From the NCBI RefSeq assembly GCF_024637375.1, contig NZ_JAGXFK010000029.1, forward strand, positions 1 to 64,000: 64,000 bases of DNA, in the 5' to 3' direction. This stretch comes from Sediminimonas sp. GTDB taxonomy: Bacteria; Pseudomonadota; Alphaproteobacteria; Rhodobacterales; Rhodobacteraceae. Below the pieces are notes generated by a model. That model made no database searches. It was not told the origin of the DNA and worked only from the letters and a program-made list of their open reading frames with translations. Shown here piece by piece: positions 60,667 through 64,000 of this stretch. Numbering within the stretch: the stretch's first letter is position 1; each line of letters starts with the position of its first letter. Made by a program: the position numbers and the translations under genes.

Positions 60667-60695
60667 GCGCCCGGGTTTGCCCCGGGCGCTTTTTT
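60667..60695 (+). terminator. Strong intrinsic terminator
   Basis: GCGCCCGGG at 60667-60675 pairs with CCCGGGCGC at 60681-60689, loop TTTGC, followed by six Ts (60690-60695) and a second short GGGCGC plus T run. It lies 133 bases after the rlmB stop, so it may end that transcript or a separate small RNA from 60590-60695. Confidence 0.8.
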
Positions 60696-60736
60696 GGGCG
60701 CTTTTTTCTTCCGCCGCACCGCGGTAGAAGGGGCGC

Positions 60737-61210
60737 ATGGAGCAGACATTGAGCGACGAATTCCTCACCACGATCCTGCGGCGCACCAAGCGCATCGCGG
60801 TGGTCGGCGTATCGATGAACCCGGTGCGGCCCAGCTATTACGTGGCCCGCTACCTTGGCCTCAAGGGCTATACGGTGCTGCCGGTCAACCCCGGCCACGC
60901 CGGCGAACGGCTGTTCGGCCAGCGTGTGCACGCGGCCCTGTCAGAAATCGAGGGCGGCGTCGATATGGTCGACATCTTCCGCCGTTCCGAACACGTCCCG
61001 CCCATCGTCGACGAGGCGCTGGCGTGCTTTGCGAACCTGCAAACCATCTGGATGCAGATCGGCGTCACCAGCCCCGAGGCGGCCGAGCGCGCCCGCGCGC
61101 GCGGCGTCGACGTGGTGATGAACCGCTGCCCCAAGATCGAGTACCAGCGCCTGTTCGGCGAATTGCGCATGGGCGGCTTTGCCACCGGCGTGATCTCGTC
61201 CAAGCTCTAG
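60737..61210 (+). CDS. CoA-binding-domain protein (YccU-like)
   Basis: A 157-residue protein of the CoA_binding_2 family: Rossmann-type RIAVVGVSMNPVRPSYYVARYL and VLPVNPGHAGERLFG, DIFRRSEHVPPIVDEAL, ITSPEAAERARARGVDVVMNRCPKIEY with the family cysteine. The fold resembles the N-terminal domain of succinyl-CoA synthetase; the role is unknown though nucleotide binding is likely. AGAAGGGG before the ATG decides the start. It is co-directional with gph and the strong terminator lies upstream. Confidence 0.88.
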   Translation: MEQTLSDEFLTTILRRTKRIAVVGVSMNPVRPSYYVARYLGLKGYTVLPVNPGHAGERLFGQRVHAALSEIEGGVDMVDIFRRSEHVPPIVDEALACFANLQTIWMQIGVTSPEAAERARARGVDVVMNRCPKIEYQRLFGELRMGGFATGVISSKL

Positions 61211-61229
61211 CATGGCGAGGGGCGGCGGG

Positions 61230-61916
61230 ATGCGCACGGTGATCTTCGATCTTGACGGCACCCTGGCCGATACCAGTGGCGATCTGATCGCCGCGGCCAA
61301 TGCCTGCCTGCGCGAGTTGGGCACCGGCGATCCGCTGGAACCGGGACGCGACGCGGGCGTGGCCTTTCACGGTGGTCGCGCGATGCTGGAGCGCGCCCTG
61401 CGCCAGTTGCCGCCGCCCGAGAGAGCCGCGGCGGTCGAGGCGGGCTACCCGCTGCTGCTGGAAGCGTATGCGCGCGACATCGACACCCACACCACGCTTT
61501 ACCCCGGTGCCATGGACGCGGTCGCGGCGCTGCGCGCCGCCGGGTGCCGGCTGGGCATCTGCACCAACAAGCCTGCTGCGCTGGCCGAGTTGCTGCTCGA
61601 CCGGCTGGGGGTGCGCGGGGCGTTCGATTCGCTGATCGGCGCCGATACCCTATCGGTGCGCAAACCCGACCCCGCGACGCTGCACGAGGCGGTGCGCCGC
61701 GCCGGCGGCGCGCCGGGTCACGCCCTGCTGGTGGGCGACACCCGCACCGACCGCGACACCGCCCGCGCCGCCGGGATGCCCTGCGTGCTGGTGGGGTTCG
61801 GCCCCGACGGCGCCGGCGTGGCCGCGATGGCGCCCGAGGCGGTGATCGGCGCCTATCATGAATTGCCCCCGGTCGTGCAGCGGCTGCTGCCTGCGGACAC
61901 CACGTCGCCGGCATGA
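61230..61916 (+). CDS. gph: Phosphoglycolate phosphatase-like HAD hydrolase
   Basis: A 228-residue haloacid dehalogenase phosphatase. The nucleophile motif is VIFDLDGTLADTSGDL, motif II LGICTNKPAAL, motif III with the Lys in VRKPDPATL and acidic pair LVGDTRTDRDTA. Lid and length fit Gph, which removes the phosphate of 2-phosphoglycolate produced in DNA repair or by oxygenation. Start ATG 61230 gives the domain start. It lies 19 bases after the CoA-binding gene. Confidence 0.88.
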   Translation: MRTVIFDLDGTLADTSGDLIAAANACLRELGTGDPLEPGRDAGVAFHGGRAMLERALRQLPPPERAAAVEAGYPLLLEAYARDIDTHTTLYPGAMDAVAALRAAGCRLGICTNKPAALAELLLDRLGVRGAFDSLIGADTLSVRKPDPATLHEAVRRAGGAPGHALLVGDTRTDRDTARAAGMPCVLVGFGPDGAGVAAMAPEAVIGAYHELPPVVQRLLPADTTSPA

Positions 61917-61964
61917 CGCTGCGAGGGCATTGACGACGCCCACGGCGCGCCGCATCAATGGCCC

Positions 61965-63161
61965 ATGACCGAAGTGTTTAACGGCAGTTTCACCCAGCAG
62001 GAGCCGATCCCCGAAGAGGCGATCGAGGCCGCCGTCGCGGTGATGCGCACGGGGCGGTTGCACCGCTACAACACGGCCCCCGGCGAGGCCGGCGAGGCGG
62101 CCCTGCTGGAGCGTGACTTTGCCGCCATGATGGGCGTGCCCTACGCACTGGCGGTGGCCTCGGGCGGGCACGCCATGAGCACGGCGCTGCGCGCGGTCGG
62201 CGTGGGGCCCGGCGATCCGGTGCTCAGCAACGCCTTTACCCTGGCGCCGGTGCCCGGCGCCATCGCCGCCATCGGCGCGGTGCCGGTGCATGTCGAGGTG
62301 TGCGAAGACCTGACCATCGACCTCGACGACCTGGCCGCCAAGGCCGACCGTGCGCGGGTGCTGCTGCTCAGCCACATGCGCGGGCATATCTGCGACATGG
62401 ACCGGCTGATGGCGATCTGCGACGCCGCCGGCGTGACCGTGATCGAGGATTGCGCCCACACCATGGGCGCCACCTGGCGCGGGCAGCTTTCGGGCACGCA
62501 TGGGCTGGTGGGCTGTTTCTCGACGCAGAGCTACAAGCACCTGAATTCGGGCGAAGGAGGGTTGCTGATCACCCGTGACGCCGAGTTGATGGCCCGCGCG
62601 GTGGTGCTCTCGGGGTCTTACATGCTCTATGAGCGGCACCTCGCGGCACCCGGTCCCGAGGCCTTCGAGGCCGCGAAATACGAAATGCCCAATATTTCGG
62701 GCCGTATGGACAACCTGCGCGCGGCGATCCTGCGCCCGCAACTGGGCCGGCTTGCGGCGCAATGCGCGGCGTGGACGGCGCGTTACCGGGTGGTCGAGGA
62801 CGGGTTGCGCGGCACGCCGGGGCTACACGTGATCGAGCGGCCCGAGCAAGAGGGCTTCGTCGGCTCGTCATTCCAGTTCCTGGCACCGGATTGGCCGGCG
62901 GAACGGATCACGGCGCTGTTGGCCCGCTGTGCCGCGCGCGGGGTCGAGCTGAAATGGTTCGGCGCCCCCGAACCGACGGGGTTCACCAGCCGTTACGATA
63001 GCTGGCGCTATGCCCCGGTCCAGCGGCTACCGCAGACCGACCGGGTTCTGGCGGGCTTGCTGGACATGCGCCTGCCGCTGACCTTCAGCCTGGACGATTG
63101 CGCCACGCTGGCCCGGATCATCCGTGCCGAAGCGGGGGCGCTGTGGCAGGCTGGCGGTTGA
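61965..63161 (+). CDS. DegT/DnrJ/EryC1/StrS-type PLP aminotransferase
   Basis: A 398-residue PLP enzyme. The internal aldimine lysine is in SYKHLNSGEGGLLIT; other motifs are ALAVASGGHAMSTALRAVG, VEVCEDLTIDLDDLA, IEDCAHTMGATWRG and GCFSTQ. This is the family of sugar aminotransferases and dehydratases; a related sugar-nucleotide gene cluster is not present here, so the substrate is unknown. It is co-directional with gph at a spacing of 49 bases and may form a separate unit. Confidence 0.85.
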   Translation: MTEVFNGSFTQQEPIPEEAIEAAVAVMRTGRLHRYNTAPGEAGEAALLERDFAAMMGVPYALAVASGGHAMSTALRAVGVGPGDPVLSNAFTLAPVPGAIAAIGAVPVHVEVCEDLTIDLDDLAAKADRARVLLLSHMRGHICDMDRLMAICDAAGVTVIEDCAHTMGATWRGQLSGTHGLVGCFSTQSYKHLNSGEGGLLITRDAELMARAVVLSGSYMLYERHLAAPGPEAFEAAKYEMPNISGRMDNLRAAILRPQLGRLAAQCAAWTARYRVVEDGLRGTPGLHVIERPEQEGFVGSSFQFLAPDWPAERITALLARCAARGVELKWFGAPEPTGFTSRYDSWRYAPVQRLPQTDRVLAGLLDMRLPLTFSLDDCATLARIIRAEAGALWQAGG

Positions 63162-63174
63162 ACGCCGCGCGCCG

Positions 63175-63972
63175 TCATTCGGGTCGGACGCGCGCCCCGG
63201 TCTTGTTGGCAAAGGCTTCGAGCCGTTCGTTCGAAGCAGGCTGCGTGTTGACGATCCCGGCGAGCACCGATTCGGCGTAAGACGCATCGAGCGCCGACAT
63301 GTTCTGCATGTGGCTGATGCCCGAACAGATGGCGAAATTCGACAGCGGCGGGTTGGCCGCGGCGGTGCGGGCCAGTTCCATCGCCTTGGCCTCGCTGTCA
63401 TCGACCAGGTACTGGCACAGGCCGACCTGCACCGCCTCGTCGCGCTGGTAGATGCGCCCGGTCAGCATCATGTCGATCATCCGCGCCTTGCCGACCAGGT
63501 CGGCCACGCGGATGGTGGCCCCGCCGCCGGTGAACAGGCCGCGCTGGCCCTCGGGCAGGGCAAAATAGGTGCTTTGGTCGGCCACCCGCACATGCGCCGA
63601 AGAGGCCAGTTCCAGCCCGCCGCCCACCACCGCGCCCTTGAGCGCGGCGATGATCGGCACGCCGCCGTATTCCATCTTGTTGAATGCCTCGTGCCAACGC
63701 AGGCACAGGTGCATGAAATCCTCGGGGCGGCGTTGTTCGGTGTGGTGTTCGACTAGGTCGAGCCCGGCACAGAAATGCGTGCCGTCGGCGCGCAGCACCA
63801 CCGCCCGCGCCCCGGCGCGAGGCAGCCGCGAAAAGACCTCGATCAGTTCCTCGACAGTGGCCGAATCGAGCGCGTTGCGCTTGGCCGCGCGCGCCAGCGT
63901 GACGATGGCGATGCCACCCTCGTCCATCTCGACCCGGAGGTTTTCCAGCGTCAGGTCTTTCAGCAGGTCCAT
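63175..63972 (-). CDS. Crotonase-family enoyl-CoA hydratase/isomerase
   Basis: A 265-residue crotonase. Oxyanion-hole motifs are [47 protein letters not shown] and [19 protein letters not shown]. The family includes enoyl-CoA hydratases, isomerases and decarboxylases. The usual catalytic glutamates of hydratases are not both evident (A[12 protein letters not shown] has one). Start ATG 63972 has GAGGGG eight bases upstream; the TTG at 63978 does not. Function within the family is not settled. Confidence 0.82.
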   Translation of the reverse strand: MDLLKDLTLENLRVEMDEGGIAIVTLARAAKRNALDSATVEELIEVFSRLPRAGARAVVLRADGTHFCAGLDLVEHHTEQRRPEDFMHLCLRWHEAFNKMEYGGVPIIAALKGAVVGGGLELASSAHVRVADQSTYFALPEGQRGLFTGGGATIRVADLVGKARMIDMMLTGRIYQRDEAVQVGLCQYLVDDSEAKAMELARTAAANPPLSNFAICSGISHMQNMSALDASYAESVLAGIVNTQPASNERLEAFANKTGARVRPE

Positions 63973-64000
63973 GGGCAAGGCCCCTCGTTGTTGTGATATG

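Overview
The window reads as chromosome of a GC-rich alphaproteobacterium, most likely a denitrifying member of the Rhodobacterales (Paracoccus/Rhodobacter/roseobacter type). Evidence: the nosCRZDFYLX gene order with an Nnr/FNR box, an RpoH-type sigma factor beside coaBC-dut, the aerobic-type cobalamin genes, a tatABC-DUF815 cluster, and short intergenic repeats of a kind common in this order. No rRNA, CRISPR array or intact insertion sequence was seen.

Layout. (1) 1-6971: a small mobile element running off the left edge and ending at the 3' end of a tRNA-Leu(CAA). It carries an HTH fragment, a DUF3102 gene, a DUF3631 P-loop ATPase, terminase-like small and large subunits and an unknown protein, but no portal, capsid or tail gene. 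Its right end is broken and followed by an AT-richer membrane-protein gene on the opposite strand. The 3' end of the ATPase gene holds a symmetric array of GGTTAC/GTAACC repeats that looks like a replication origin or large operator. (2) 7201-8249: YqaA-type membrane protein and DsbB. (3) 8272-18009: an NsrR-like Rrf2 regulator lacking its N-terminus, an FNR-type box and the complete nitrous oxide reductase operon nosCRZDFYLX. (4) 18065-24182: cytochrome P450, then ubiX-ubiD facing ubiT-ubiU-ubiV across a perfect FNR-type palindrome; this is a prenyl-benzoate decarboxylation plus oxygen-independent hydroxylation module for ubiquinone synthesis. (5) 24275-28239: hybrid histidine kinase with HPt domain, a frameshifted molybdopterin-fold gene and a LuxR-type response regulator.

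(6) 28301-32876: membrane-anchored MoeB/ThiF-like protein, dut, coaBC, ChaN-like lipoprotein and an RpoH-family sigma factor. (7) 32986-36557: cobalamin genes cobU, cobC, cobD and cbiB, interrupted by a single-domain receiver on the other strand. (8) 36614-45523: lytic transglycosylase, smc, gamma-glutamyltranspeptidase, 2-hydroxyacid dehydrogenase and an SH3-domain protein, with two copies of a two-hairpin intergenic repeat. (9) 45594-48205: molybdate transporter modABC with a candidate Mo-box. (10) 48997-50371: three different Hsp20 genes in tandem. (11) 50500-59336: a dicarboxylate-type symporter, an SLC13-type transporter, a DUF815 ATPase, tatCBA, an orphan ABC ATPase and an SSS-family symporter. 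(12) 59534-63972: tRNA-Tyr, rlmB, a CoA-binding protein, gph, a DegT/DnrJ-family aminotransferase and a crotonase.

How it fits together. Regions 3-5 form a block for life without oxygen: N2O respiration needs quinol, the ubiTUV/ubiDX genes can supply quinone without O2, and both units carry FNR-type boxes. The Tat translocase of region 11 exports folded proteins such as NosZ, which has a twin-arginine signal. The most novel-looking material is the terminase-carrying, capsid-less element at the left edge with its symmetric iteron array, paired heptamer repeats and possible cargo gene.
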